Source: an uncultured Blastocatellia bacterium (GTDB taxonomy: Bacteria > Acidobacteriota > Blastocatellia > Pyrinomonadales > Pyrinomonadaceae). Taken from it: DNA of 64,000 bases. This document shows, piece by piece, positions 1 to 8,804 of this stretch. Every line of letters begins with the position of its first letter. The first letter of the stretch is position 1. Location of the stretch: assembly GCA_946480785.1 (NCBI GenBank), contig CAMLLD010000009.1, forward strand, positions 1 to 64,000, written 5' to 3'. The translations under genes were made by a program, and so were the position numbers. A model generated the notes under the pieces. It was not told where the DNA came from and did no database searches. It saw only the letters and a program-made list of their open reading frames with translations.

Positions 1-1035
1 GGCGACGTGACGCTTCGAAACCGCATCGTCGTTTCGCCGATGTGTCAATACTCGAGCGACAACGGCATGCCGACCGATTGGCATTTGGTGCATCTCGGGA
101 GTCGTGCTGTCGGTGGCGCAGCGATGATCTTTGTCGAAGCGACCGCGGTGTCGCCGGAAGGTCGCATCTCACCGGGCGATTCCGGTATTTGGTCCGACGC
201 TCACGCTGAGGCGTTCAAGCGCATCACGGCGTTCATTAAGTCGCAAAACGCGGTGGCTGCGATTCAACTGGCGCACGCCGGGCGTAAAGCGTCGACTGAT
301 GTGCCGTGGCGCGGTGGTGGTTTCCTGCGCGCGGATGAAGGTGGTTGGCAAACGATCGCGCCGAGCCCGATTGCGTTTCGCGAAGGTGATGATGCTCCAC
401 GCGCCATGACGCGGGACGATATCGAAGAAGCGATCGCGCAGTTTGCGGACGCGACTCGCCGCAGCGTTGCAGCGGGATTTGAGGCCGTTGAGATTCACAT
501 GGCGCATGGTTATTTGCTGCACGAGTTTTTGTCGCCGTTGTCGAATCGACGAACGGACGAGTACGGTGGCGGCCTCGAAGCACGCGCGAGATTTCCTTTG
601 CAAGTTGCGCGTGCGGTGCGTGCGGAGTTTCCGCCGGAGTTGCCGGTGTTTGTGCGCATCTCGGCGACGGATTGGGTTGACGGCGGTTGGGACCTGTCGC
701 AGTCGATTCAATTCGCGCGCTGGTTGAAAGCGGAAGGAATCGATCTAATCGACTGTTCGAGCGGCGGTCTCGTGCCGGGCGCGAAGATTCCGATTGCACC
801 GGGCTATCAGGTTCCGTTTGCAGCCGCGATTCGCAAAGAAGCGGAAATCGCTACAGGCGCTGTCGGCCTAATCACTGAACCGCAGCAGGCCGAGCAAATC
901 ATCTCTGGCGGCAAAGCCGATCTCGTATTCCTCGCGCGCGCCATACTGCGCGATCCCTATTGGCCCATCCACGCCGCGCGCGAACTCGACACCAAGGTTC
1001 CTTACCCACCTCAATACGGCCGCGCGTGGGATTGA
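1..1035 (+). CDS. NADH:flavin oxidoreductase, Old Yellow Enzyme family (5' end outside window)
   Basis: FMN-dependent ene-reductase that would reduce activated C=C bonds with NAD(P)H in the cytosol. The reading frame is open from base 1, so the gene begins upstream; the GTG at 7 is an internal codon. Visible family motifs are NRIVVSPMCQYSS near the N-terminus (the Cys is typical of the YqjM-like branch), HLGSRAVGG, QLAHAGRKAS, AVEIHMAHGYLLHEFLSP with the substrate-binding H-x-x-H region, and the C-terminal DLVFLARAILRDPYWP phosphate-binding stretch. The 344 visible residues are close to full family length, so only a short N-terminal piece is missing. The substrate cannot be told from sequence. 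Confidence 0.93.
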   Translation, partial: GDVTLRNRIVVSPMCQYSSDNGMPTDWHLVHLGSRAVGGAAMIFVEATAVSPEGRISPGDSGIWSDAHAEAFKRITAFIKSQNAVAAIQLAHAGRKASTDVPWRGGGFLRADEGGWQTIAPSPIAFREGDDAPRAMTRDDIEEAIAQFADATRRSVAAGFEAVEIHMAHGYLLHEFLSPLSNRRTDEYGGGLEARARFPLQVARAVRAEFPPELPVFVRISATDWVDGGWDLSQSIQFARWLKAEGIDLIDCSSGGLVPGAKIPIAPGYQVPFAAAIRKEAEIATGAVGLITEPQQAEQIISGGKADLVFLARAILRDPYWPIHAARELDTKVPYPPQYGRAWD

Positions 1036-1111
1036 GTCGCGTTTCAGACGGGCTGCGCAGTTCACTCCTTTGCAGCGCGTTTGATAGAGCTGTTTCTTAC
1101 AACTTGACCTA

Positions 1112-1471
1112 ATGTCCCACATCTGGGACACTGCCGCGGTGAAACTTGCTGCATTTCACCCGAAGGCACTAACTGTGATTAGAAGTTTTTCAAAAGATAC
1201 GCGACGGGAGGTAGGTAAGGTTGTCTTTGATCTGCAGGCAGGTGTGAAGCTTACAATGCCTTTGTCGCGATCGATGCCGGCAGTAGCGATAGGCGCCCAC
1301 GAATTGCGCATCAGGGATGGCTCGGGAATCTATCGGGTGTTTTATTACACCAAGCTGGCGAACTCAGTTTTGATCTTTCACGCTTTTACGAAGAAGACGC
1401 AGAAAACGCCGCAGCACGAGATTGCTTTAGCACGCGAAAGACTCAAGGAGATGCTCGATGAAGAAAGCTAA
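1112..1471 (+). CDS. HigB/RelE-type toxin (phage Gp49-like family)
   Basis: A 119-residue protein with the RelE/ParE-superfamily pattern of Gp49-like toxins: helices around FSKDTRREVGKVVFDLQAG, then the strand-rich ELRIRDGSGIYRVFYYTKLANSVLIFHAFTKKTQKTP, ending in a basic helix (EIALARERLKEM). Family members are ribosome-dependent mRNA endonucleases. The next gene overlaps it by 14 bases and encodes a HTH antitoxin, the usual toxin-first order of higBA pairs. ATG at 1112 is the only good start; no strong ribosome binding site is seen, and a palindrome overlaps the start. The family is clear from the adjacent HTH gene and the core motif; activity is inferred. Confidence 0.85.
   Translation: MSHIWDTAAVKLAAFHPKALTVIRSFSKDTRREVGKVVFDLQAGVKLTMPLSRSMPAVAIGAHELRIRDGSGIYRVFYYTKLANSVLIFHAFTKKTQKTPQHEIALARERLKEMLDEES
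1113..1130. promoter_or_regulatory. Palindrome TGTCCCA-N4-TGGGACA, candidate toxin-antitoxin operator
   Basis: The arms are perfect 7-base inverted repeats separated by CATC. The left arm begins at the second base of the toxin start codon (1112). HigA-type antitoxins usually repress their own operon by binding palindromes at the promoter or start, so this is a plausible operator. It also encodes the toxin N-terminus (MSHIWD), so its symmetry could be chance. The role is inferred from position. Confidence 0.45.
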
Positions 1472-1757
1472 ACCGGTCGTTGCCCGCGACGCTCGAGAAC
1501 TCGCAAAGGTCTTGGGGCTCTCACCGGCGGACGGAATGGAAATCGAATTTCGTAGCAATCTGAACGATAAAATTATTGAGGTTGTGACGAAGAAGGGATT
1601 GACGCACGCGGACGTAGCCCGACTCGCTCACACCTCACGTACTCGCGTCACCGCTATTTTGAACCGCAACACGCACGACATTTCGACCGATCTCATGTTG
1701 CGCGTCCTGGCATCGCTCGGCGTACGCGCAAAACTGCAATTCAAGAGCGCTGCGTGA
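1458..1757 (+). CDS. HigA-type antitoxin, XRE-family HTH
   Basis: A 99-residue DNA-binding protein. The HTH lies at about residues 45-85 (KKGLTHADVARLAHTSRTRVTAILNRN, then DLMLRVLASLGVRAKLQF), typical of HTH_37/XRE antitoxins paired with Gp49-like toxins. It starts inside the toxin gene (14-base overlap, with GGAG just upstream), which implies translational coupling. It would neutralise the toxin and, with it, repress the operon, possibly through the palindrome at 1113-1130. Length is normal and there is no sign of damage. Confidence 0.87.
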   Translation: MKKAKPVVARDARELAKVLGLSPADGMEIEFRSNLNDKIIEVVTKKGLTHADVARLAHTSRTRVTAILNRNTHDISTDLMLRVLASLGVRAKLQFKSAA

Positions 1758-1864
1758 TCGATAGCCCATTGCTTCAAATCTCAACCCAGCAGCTCGTTAG
1801 GTTAAGATCGAAGCTGTAGTGTAAACGTGACAGCTCCGTGCAGTATTGATTGCCGTTTGGACTC

Positions 1865-2842
1865 ATGAACAACACGCCGATTTGGAGATACCTATCTCTT
1901 GCAAAATACGTTGACCTTCTTCGGAGTCGATCCTTTTATTTTCCGAAAGCCTCACGCTTTCAGGATGAAACCGAAGGAAAATGGTGGGGTCATGCTAATC
2001 TTTATCAAAACGCTCAACACTGGAGTCAACTTCCAGCGAACACACATGTGCTTGAGCAGTTGCTAGCCAAGGCTGGGCACGATCAAGCAGCAATGCTGCG
2101 AGAAATAAATCAAACTCTAACCTCAGCCAATCAGTGGGTCGGAAATATTTTACGAATGGCCCTCCGCGCCTATCCGAATAAGAGAAGAGAGTACCTGGAA
2201 TCAGTTATTTCTAGTTGGAAGAATTTCTACACCAACCACAATGTCGCGGTGCAGCAATGGAAGTCGGACTTGCACGTCTTTCGTGAGTCTACTTACATAA
2301 GCTGTTGGAATCGTGCTTCTTCAATGTCATTAGCGATGTGGGAAATGTATGGCGGTGGAAGTGAGTCTGTTGCAGTTCGTTCAACGAGTGACAAGCTACA
2401 GGCAGTGATCCAGGCCAACACTGTCTTACTCGATGAGCACGGACTCATGGGAACACTGGCTGAAGTTGAATACATCGAAGGCCTGAAAAATCCGAACGAT
2501 GAAGTGCAAGAACATATTTATCAAATCATGTTTGAGAGAGACCGGGATATCAATGTGGGACTGTTTGCAATTAAGCCAAGCATTTAAGAGTTTGAGCGTG
2601 AAGTACGAGCGATACTCTTTGCGAAGCGAGAGCTATTCGCTCCCCTAGAGGTTCCATACCCGAACCTACGTGGCTTTTCTCTTCCACTTACTCCCGAAGC
2701 TGATGAGCCACGATCAGTCGTTGATTTTATCGAGAGCGTCTATGTGCATCCGATGCTGGAGGCGGACTCGCTAACGGTACGCGCGGTTACAGAAATTAAT
2801 CGGCGATTCGATGTAGCCGAAATACCGGTGGGTCGCAGATAA
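1865..2842 (+). pseudogene. DUF2971-family protein interrupted by one in-frame TAA
   Basis: The N-terminal part (IWRYLSLAKYVDLLRSRSFYFPKASRFQDETEG) is the hallmark of DUF2971, a family of unknown function common in accessory regions. A TAA at 2585-2587 ends the frame after 240 codons, but the same frame continues without loss for 84 more codons to a second TAA at 2840-2842. That continuation starts with EFEREVRAILFAKRELF, which matches the conserved family motif (F-x-x-EREVRAI). One substitution therefore splits a gene of about 325 residues; a Tyr or Gln codon is the likely original. The stretch is visibly more A/T-rich than its neighbours, which suggests transfer. Start: ATG 1865 is preferred over TTG 1850. 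Alternatives are sequencing error or readthrough. Confidence 0.8.
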
Positions 2843-2889
2843 AATTGAGGCTCTCGGAAGTGAGGTCATACTGCCGTAGGGCAAGCGGC

Positions 2890-3321
2890 TCAGGTCTTTG
2901 CAGGGGCAGTCGCGCGGGCCTTCATTACTTCTTTTAGAAATCGCTTCGCTACTTTCCCTGCAACGGTGCCGCCGAGGGAACTCAGTTTCCCGCTGGCTAC
3001 GACGATGTTGGAGCGGGGATCGATTGCGGTGTAAACGAACTTCGTCAACACGTCGTGATGAACTTCGAGGATTAAGTCCGCAACTTTGGGATCTCGGGTG
3101 ATGACCAGTCCCAGCCGCGAAAATTCCGGCCGCTGTTGGAGTTTCTCTTCAATGACTGAGCTGCCAACCAGCACTGACGTCGACTGCACACAGATGAGCC
3201 TCGCGGATCGGAGTGAAGCGATCGGGTCTGGCGTGGACGACTGTGCTGAAACGCCAGTGGCGCACAGTAATAGGGCGGCGAAGAGTGGAAACACTTTGTG
3301 TGGGTGTGCGAACGATCTCAT
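2890..3321 (-). CDS. Secreted protein of unknown function, 143 aa
   Basis: There is a clear signal peptide (basic MRSFAHPHK, hydrophobic VFPLFAALLLCATG, cleavage near VSAQS). The mature part has alternating strands and helices: LRSARLICVQSTSVLVGSSVIEEKL, a VADLILEVHHDVLTKFVYTAID core and IVVASGKLSSLGGTVAGKVAKRFLKEV at the C-terminus. The layout (damage-prone DPKVADLILEV, then variable/real-time property, then GGTVAGKVAKRF) recalls small secreted proteins common in Acidobacteriota, but I cannot name a family. It lies 44 bases downstream of aat on the same strand, so it may share its transcript. It likely acts outside the inner membrane. Confidence 0.7.
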   Translation of the reverse strand: MRSFAHPHKVFPLFAALLLCATGVSAQSSTPDPIASLRSARLICVQSTSVLVGSSVIEEKLQQRPEFSRLGLVITRDPKVADLILEVHHDVLTKFVYTAIDPRSNIVVASGKLSSLGGTVAGKVAKRFLKEVMKARATAPAKT

Positions 3322-3365
3322 GGTGGCCCAACTATCTTCTTTTTGGTGGGCGGGCTGAGGGAAGA

Positions 3366-4079
3366 TCAGGACAGTTTTTCGATTGTCACTTGATCAGCGG
3401 ACGACTCAGCCGCGGGCGGGAAGAGGGTCAGGTTGAGGTTTTGGGTGGCGGTTAGCTTCGCGAGAAAGTCGTCGCGCGAGATGGTCTTGCCGCCGAGTGC
3501 TTCGAGGTGAGGGGTCAGCATCTGGATGTCGATCCAGTCGAGGCCACGCGCCTTGAGGTGGTCGATTAGGAAGAGGAGCGCGAGTTTGGAGGCGTTCGAG
3601 CGGAGAGAAAACATGCTCTCACCAGCGAAACTACCGCACGCATCTACGCCGTAAAGTCCACCAACGAGCTCGTCGCCTTCCCAAACCTCAACACTGTGAG
3701 CATGGCCCAGCCGGTGAAGCTCGCAGTAGGCGCGGATCATTGATCGCGTGATCCAGGTACGTGATTCGTGCTTGCGCCGGACGGTGGCGCAGTGAGTGAT
3801 GACCTGCGGAAACGCGCGATCGATCGTGAACTGAAACGTCGACTTACGACGGGTGCGAGCAAGCCGTCGCGGAATGTGCAGCTCGGTAAACTCGAGAATA
3901 CCCCGCTCTTCGGGACAGCACCACGGCAGGATGCGCTCGTTGATCGGCCAGGGAAAAATCCCACGACAGTAGGCACGCAGAAGGTTGGTGGTGTTGAGTG
4001 GTCCACCGAGAGCGACAATGCCTTCGATCGCGTCTGCGGGATCGAGGAAATAAATCAAGTCACTGTCATGAGACTTCAT
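3366..4079 (-). CDS. aat: Leucyl/phenylalanyl-tRNA--protein transferase
   Basis: Transfers Leu or Phe from aminoacyl-tRNA to the N-terminal Lys or Arg of proteins, creating primary destabilising N-termini for ClpS/ClpAP. The 237-residue length is normal. Visible family motifs are LLRAYCRGIFPWPINERILPWWCP-like (here PWCCPEERG), RRLARTRRKSTFQFTIDRAF, TWITRSMIRAYCELHRLGHAHSVEVWE, LVGGLYGVDACGSFAGESMFS and ASKLALLFLIDHL, then the catalytic-core end DIQMLTPHLEALGGKTISR. It lies 14 bases downstream of clpA on the same strand, in a clpS-clpA-aat operon. Confidence 0.97.
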   Translation of the reverse strand: MKSHDSDLIYFLDPADAIEGIVALGGPLNTTNLLRAYCRGIFPWPINERILPWCCPEERGILEFTELHIPRRLARTRRKSTFQFTIDRAFPQVITHCATVRRKHESRTWITRSMIRAYCELHRLGHAHSVEVWEGDELVGGLYGVDACGSFAGESMFSLRSNASKLALLFLIDHLKARGLDWIDIQMLTPHLEALGGKTISRDDFLAKLTATQNLNLTLFPPAAESSADQVTIEKLS

Positions 4080-4093
4080 TGGGCGTCAAAAAT

Positions 4094-6328
4094 TCATTCC
4101 GGGAACTTCAACAAGAATTCATCCTGGTCCAACTCTACCAGGACCTCACCCGCAATCTCCTCACTGCTAAATAGGATCTTCTCAGCCAGCGGTTCCTTGA
4201 TCTTCGCCTGAATCAAACGAGCCATCGGCCGTGCGCCCAGCAGCCGATCGAAACCACGTTGCGCCAACCACGACCGCGCTGCAGGCGAAAGCTTTACCAC
4301 CACGTTCTTCTCACGCAGTTGCTGATTGAGTTCGTCAATGAACTTATCGACGATCTGCTCGATGACCTGTGCGTCCAACGCCTTGAACGCAATCCACGCA
4401 TCGAGGCGATTGCGAAACTCCGGACTAAACGTGCGCTCGATCGCGCCCCGTCCCTGCCCTTTGCCCTGATCTTTTTGAAACCCGATCCCACTCTCGCTGA
4501 TCTCTCGTCCACCGGCGTTCGTCGTCATGATCAGAATGACGTTTCTAAAATCCGCCTTCTTGCCGTTGTTATCGGTCAGCGTCGCGTGATCCATCACTTG
4601 CAGCAGGATGTTGAAGAGATTCGGATGCGCTTTCTCGATCTCGTCGAGCACCAACACCGCATACGGCGTCCTGTTAATCGCATCTGTCAGCAGGCCACCC
4701 TGATCGAAACCCACATAACCCGGCGGCGCGCCAATCAAGCGCGACACAGTGTGACTCTCAGCGTATTCGCTCATGTCGAAGCGAATAAACTCGACCCCCA
4801 AAATCACCGCGATCTGTTTCGCCAACTCGGTCTTGCCCACACCGGTCGGACCGGAAAAGAGAAAACAGCCGACAGGCTTCTCGGGTTGGCCCAAGCCGGA
4901 GCGCGACAACTTGATTGCCCGAACGACCTGCTCGATCGCATGGTCCTGCCCAAAAATCACGCCCTTCAGTTTGCCTTCCAACTCTCCGAGCCGAACTTTT
5001 TCCGAACTCACCACCGTCTTCTCGGGCACCTTCGCCATGCGTGCGACCACAGTTTCGATCTCACGCGTCCCCACAGTTTTTTCGGACGTCGAGTTCAACT
5101 TCAACGCCGCGCCCGCTTCATCGAGTACGTCGATCGCCTTATCCGGCAGGAACCGATCGTGCATGTACTTCGCCGACATCTCAGCCGCGACGCGTATCGC
5201 GTCCGCCGTGTACGTGACGCCGTGATACTCCTCGTAATAACTCTTCAGTCCGTTCAGTATTCCCACGGTCTCTTCCACAGACGTTTCTGACACTTCGATC
5301 TTCTGAAAGCGCCGGGCGAGCGCGCGGTCTCGTTCGAATGACGCTTTGTACTCGCTGTAGGTAGTAGAGCCGATGCAACGCAGTTCACCCGAAGCGAGCG
5401 CCGGCTTGAGAATGTTCGATGCGTCCATCGAGCCACCGCTAACAGCCCCAGCTCCCACTATCGTGTGAATCTCGTCGATGAAAAGAATCGCGCCGGGGAT
5501 CTTTTTCAGCGCCGCGATCACGCCCTTGAACCGTTGTTCGAACTCACCGCGGTATTTCGTGCCGGCTAAAACCGCGCCCATGTCCAACGCATACAGAGTC
5601 GCCGAGCGCAGCAACTCGGGAACTTCGCCGAGGTGAATTTTGAGCGCGAGACCTTCAGCGATCGCTGTTTTGCCGACGCCCGGCTCGCCGACATAAACCG
5701 GATTGTTTTTGCGACGACGGCACAAGATCTGAATCGTTCGTTGCAGCTCGTCGTTGCGTCCGATGAGCGGATCGATTTGTCCCGCCGCGGCGCGCTCGTT
5801 CAGGTTAACCGTAAAAGCCTGCAATGGATTTCTGGCCGACCGCGGGTCGCCGTCGCCTTCATCAGCGTCGACATCACCAACCGGCTGCTCTTCACCCGCG
5901 GGAGAAATGCCGTGCGAGATGTAGTTGAGCACGGCAAGACGCGTGATGCCGTGCTTGTTCAAAAGAAACGCGGCATGAGAATGCTTGGCGTTGAATAGCG
6001 CGGCCAGAACGTTGCCGCCGTTCACTTCCTGCTGTTCGCTCGCTTGCGCTTGGAGCAACGCGTACTGCAACACCTGCTGGAAAGCGATCGTCTGTTCCGG
6101 CAACGTGCTTCCATCAGCCCCAACCATTTCGTCGTGGGCAGCAAAGAACTCCTCGATTTCCTTCCGCAAGGCATTGAGGTTTCCGCCGCACGCATAGATG
6201 ACGTCGCGCGCAGTGGGATCCACGAGCAACGCGAGCAGCAGATGCTCGAGCGTCACGTATTCGTGCTGCCGCTTCGTCGCTTCCGCAACGGCGAGATTTA
6301 AAGTGTTTTCAAGTTCCTTTGTGATCAT
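4094..6328 (-). CDS. clpA: ATP-dependent Clp protease ATP-binding subunit ClpA
   Basis: AAA+ unfoldase that feeds substrates to ClpP. The 744 residues are in family order: an N-terminal Clp_N double repeat (1-140, the ClpS docking domain), AAA-1 with Walker A GEPGVGKT at 214-221 and Walker B ILFIDEIHT, then AAA-2 with Walker A GPTGVGKT near 500 and AVLVLDEIEKAHP, and a ClpB_D2-small C-terminus. The SGIGFQK stretch near residue 620 matches the IGL/IGF loop that docks into ClpP. It has no long coiled-coil middle domain, which separates it from ClpB and ClpC. Fourteen-base gaps separate it from clpS upstream and aat downstream, supporting one transcript. No clpP is in the window. Confidence 0.97.
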   Translation of the reverse strand: MITKELENTLNLAVAEATKRQHEYVTLEHLLLALLVDPTARDVIYACGGNLNALRKEIEEFFAAHDEMVGADGSTLPEQTIAFQQVLQYALLQAQASEQQEVNGGNVLAALFNAKHSHAAFLLNKHGITRLAVLNYISHGISPAGEEQPVGDVDADEGDGDPRSARNPLQAFTVNLNERAAAGQIDPLIGRNDELQRTIQILCRRRKNNPVYVGEPGVGKTAIAEGLALKIHLGEVPELLRSATLYALDMGAVLAGTKYRGEFEQRFKGVIAALKKIPGAILFIDEIHTIVGAGAVSGGSMDASNILKPALASGELRCIGSTTYSEYKASFERDRALARRFQKIEVSETSVEETVGILNGLKSYYEEYHGVTYTADAIRVAAEMSAKYMHDRFLPDKAIDVLDEAGAALKLNSTSEKTVGTREIETVVARMAKVPEKTVVSSEKVRLGELEGKLKGVIFGQDHAIEQVVRAIKLSRSGLGQPEKPVGCFLFSGPTGVGKTELAKQIAVILGVEFIRFDMSEYAESHTVSRLIGAPPGYVGFDQGGLLTDAINRTPYAVLVLDEIEKAHPNLFNILLQVMDHATLTDNNGKKADFRNVILIMTTNAGGREISESGIGFQKDQGKGQGRGAIERTFSPEFRNRLDAWIAFKALDAQVIEQIVDKFIDELNQQLREKNVVVKLSPAARSWLAQRGFDRLLGARPMARLIQAKIKEPLAEKILFSSEEIAGEVLVELDQDEFLLKFPE

Positions 6329-6342
6329 TAGAGCGATTCGTA

Positions 6343-6675
6343 TCAGTCAGAGCTTCCGTCCTCTTCCATCGTACACAAGAGCGGGAACTCATTAGCCTGC
6401 GACAGGCTCGTGACTTTGTCCACCTTCATCTCGGCGACTTCATGAGTGTAGACGCCCGCGAGGCCAATCCCCAGCCGGTGCACGTTCAGCATGATGCGAA
6501 CGGCTTCGATTTCGCCGTGACCGAAGATGGTTTGCAGAATGAAGACGACGAATTCCATCGGGGTGAAATCATCGTTATGCAGTAACACCCGATAGAGCGG
6601 CGGCCGCTCCAGCTTTGTCTTACTCTCGGTCTTCTCGACGACAGCGTGGCCGTTTTCAAAATCATTCTTCGGCAT
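6343..6675 (-). CDS. clpS: ClpS, N-degron adaptor for ClpAP
   Basis: A 110-residue adaptor that binds N-terminal Leu, Phe, Trp or Tyr and hands the protein to ClpA. The core PPLYRVLLHNDDFTPMEFVVFILQTIF carries the NDD-x-T-P-M-E-F-V pocket residues, and HRLGIGLAGVYTHEVAE contains the conserved His and the THEVAE segment that contacts ClpA. It is 14 bases upstream of clpA and only 6 bases downstream of the winged-helix/TolB gene, so all four genes may be co-transcribed. Length and motifs are normal. Confidence 0.97.
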   Translation of the reverse strand: MPKNDFENGHAVVEKTESKTKLERPPLYRVLLHNDDFTPMEFVVFILQTIFGHGEIEAVRIMLNVHRLGIGLAGVYTHEVAEMKVDKVTSLSQANEFPLLCTMEEDGSSD

Positions 6676-6681
6676 ACTGAT

Positions 6682-8799
6682 TCAGCGAAGGTTCATAACA
6701 TAGATCTCATAGTTACCGTCGCGGTTGCTCTGAAATGCGAGCTTCGAGCCGTCGGGCGAGATCGCAGCTTGAGTATCAATCTTCGGTCCCGCGGTCAAAC
6801 GCCGGCGCTTGCCTCCGTTCAGATCGATGGCAAAGATATTCGACACGACCCCGACATTATCAACCGCAAAAGCAATGCTGGCGCCGTCGGGAGACCAGCA
6901 CGGACCGAATGCGCTCACCGGATCCTTTGTTACCATCGTCACGTTACCGCCGTTCGCATCCGCAACGAAGACCTCGAGCCCGTACCCGGGACTAACGCTG
7001 GTAAAAGCGATTTTGCTTCCGTCGGGCGACGAGGCTGGCGAGGTCGCGCCGGTGGTCGTGAACCTGCTGACACCGCTACCGTCAGTGTTCATCGAATATA
7101 TTTCACGTTTACCTTCACGGTTGCTGGTAAAGAAGATTCTGCCGTTGGACGACCAATCAGGACTCGAATCAACGCTCGCGTCAAACGTCAATCGTGATTC
7201 ATTGCTGCCGTCGGCGTTTACGACATAGATCTCGAGGTTTCCGTCCAGCGCGCGCACGAAAGCGATCCGTTTGCCGTCGCGCGACCATGCGGGTTCGCTG
7301 TCGTCAGCTTTCGCGTTGGTGATTTGTGCTAGCGCGGTGCCGTCAGCGTTCATGACGTAAATGTGGGGCATGCCGGCGCGATTACTCGAAAATGCGAGCT
7401 TGCTTCCGTCCGGCGACCAGGCGGGATCGAGGTCGTCGCCCGGATCGTCAGTAAGCTGCGTCAACTCACCGTCAACACTCATCACGGATATTTCAAAGTT
7501 ACCGTCTCGATCGGTTTGGAAAACAAGCTTCGAGCTATCGGGCGACCACGCGGGCTGTCCGTTATTCGACGAGTTGTTAGTCACGCGCTTGAGATTACTC
7601 CCGTCGGCGCTCATCACGAAGATCTGCTCCTTGCCTTGAATGACCCTGACGAACGCGATGTTGTTACCGTCAGGCGACCACGCAGGCGCGCCATCGTTCT
7701 TGTCGTAATCAGCGGTCAGGTTTCGCTGGTCGGTGCCGTCGGCGTTCGCTTCGTAGATGTCGAAGTTTCCGTTCCTTCCTGATACGAAAAGGATCTTCTT
7801 GCCGTCAGGCGACCATCTCGGCTCCGCGTCATACTCGGGGTCAGCGACAATCCTCCTGACATTCGAGCCGTCGGCATTCATCACGTAGATATCAAAATTA
7901 TAAGCACTGGAATTATCGCGGTTGCTGGCGAACGCGATCTGGCTGCCGTCAGGAGACCACGAGGTGGCGCTGTCGGTCGCGTTGTTCCTCGTCAACCGAG
8001 TTTGGTTGCCGCCGTCGGCATCCATCACATAAACCTCTTTGTTCCCGTCTCGCTCGCTATCGAACAGGATCTTGCGGCCGTCAGGAGACCACTTTGGACC
8101 AAAGTCGTCAGCCAGGTTGTTGGTAAGTCGTTGCACGTTCGAGCCGTCGGCATTCATCACATAGATCTCAGCCTTGCCGTCGCGATTACTCCAAAAGGCG
8201 ATGCGGCTGCCGTCAGGCGACCAGGCCGGACTCTCGTCCAGCGCGTTGTTGCTCGTCAATCGCTGTAACGTGATCTTAGCGTGCGATAACGGCGCGGGAG
8301 ATCTGCGGTTGAGTTTTAGATAAACAAACGTGCCCGCGAGTAACAGGATAACCAGCGCGGTGACAACGATGATGATTCTGGTCTTTCGTGGCGACGCAAC
8401 GCGATCCGGTGTAAGTAGCGGCGCAGGAGGTACCGCCTCGATAACCGGCGCATCCGTTCCTTCAAACTCACTCACAACGTTCAGCGGCGCGAGGAACCTG
8501 TAACCGCGCTTCGGAATCGTCTCTATGTAACTCGGCTGCGAAGAGTCGTCGCCGAGTGCCTTTCGCAACTCGTGTATGTTGCGCGACAGGCTGCCCTCTT
8601 CGACAAAGGTGTCCGGCCACACCTCCTTCAGTAATTGCTCCTTATCGACTAGCTGCACGCCGTGCTGAATGAGGACCAGGAGAGTCTCGAAGGCTTTCGG
8701 TGTGAGACGAATCGTGACGCCGTCCCGCAGCAGAATGCGACTGCGCGCGTCAAGCACAAACGGCCCGAATTCATATAAGTGATTGTCAGGCCGGGGCAT
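6682..8799 (-). CDS. Membrane-anchored winged-helix regulator with C-terminal TolB-like propeller
   Basis: A 705-residue CadC-type one-component regulator. Residues 8-105 are an OmpR/PhoB-type winged helix (FGPFVLDARSRILLRDG, LTPKAFETLLVLIQHG, KEVWPDTFVEEGSLSRNIHELRKALGD, IETIPKRGYRF). A proline-rich linker leads to one membrane segment at about 141-162. Residues 185-705 hold twelve PD40/TolB repeats of about 42 residues, each built on P-x-WSPDG-S-x-IAF-x-SNRDG and IYVMNADGSN. The DNA-binding part is cytosolic and the propeller periplasmic, so it probably senses an envelope signal. It sits 6 bases before clpS. Phased CTGTAAG repeats just upstream of its start look like its own operator. Its ligand and targets are unknown. 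Confidence 0.92.
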   Translation of the reverse strand: MPRPDNHLYEFGPFVLDARSRILLRDGVTIRLTPKAFETLLVLIQHGVQLVDKEQLLKEVWPDTFVEEGSLSRNIHELRKALGDDSSQPSYIETIPKRGYRFLAPLNVVSEFEGTDAPVIEAVPPAPLLTPDRVASPRKTRIIIVVTALVILLLAGTFVYLKLNRRSPAPLSHAKITLQRLTSNNALDESPAWSPDGSRIAFWSNRDGKAEIYVMNADGSNVQRLTNNLADDFGPKWSPDGRKILFDSERDGNKEVYVMDADGGNQTRLTRNNATDSATSWSPDGSQIAFASNRDNSSAYNFDIYVMNADGSNVRRIVADPEYDAEPRWSPDGKKILFVSGRNGNFDIYEANADGTDQRNLTADYDKNDGAPAWSPDGNNIAFVRVIQGKEQIFVMSADGSNLKRVTNNSSNNGQPAWSPDSSKLVFQTDRDGNFEISVMSVDGELTQLTDDPGDDLDPAWSPDGSKLAFSSNRAGMPHIYVMNADGTALAQITNAKADDSEPAWSRDGKRIAFVRALDGNLEIYVVNADGSNESRLTFDASVDSSPDWSSNGRIFFTSNREGKREIYSMNTDGSGVSRFTTTGATSPASSPDGSKIAFTSVSPGYGLEVFVADANGGNVTMVTKDPVSAFGPCWSPDGASIAFAVDNVGVVSNIFAIDLNGGKRRRLTAGPKIDTQAAISPDGSKLAFQSNRDGNYEIYVMNLR

Positions 8800-8804
8800 A
8801 AGGG

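Noticed and set aside
4259..5290. Plus-strand frame inside clpA
   Set aside because: Antisense shadow of the conserved ClpA AAA+ domains.
6682..8799. Tandem DNA repeats or CRISPR-like array
   Set aside because: The roughly 126-base periodicity is the coding sequence of twelve PD40 repeats; units vary and there are no spacers.
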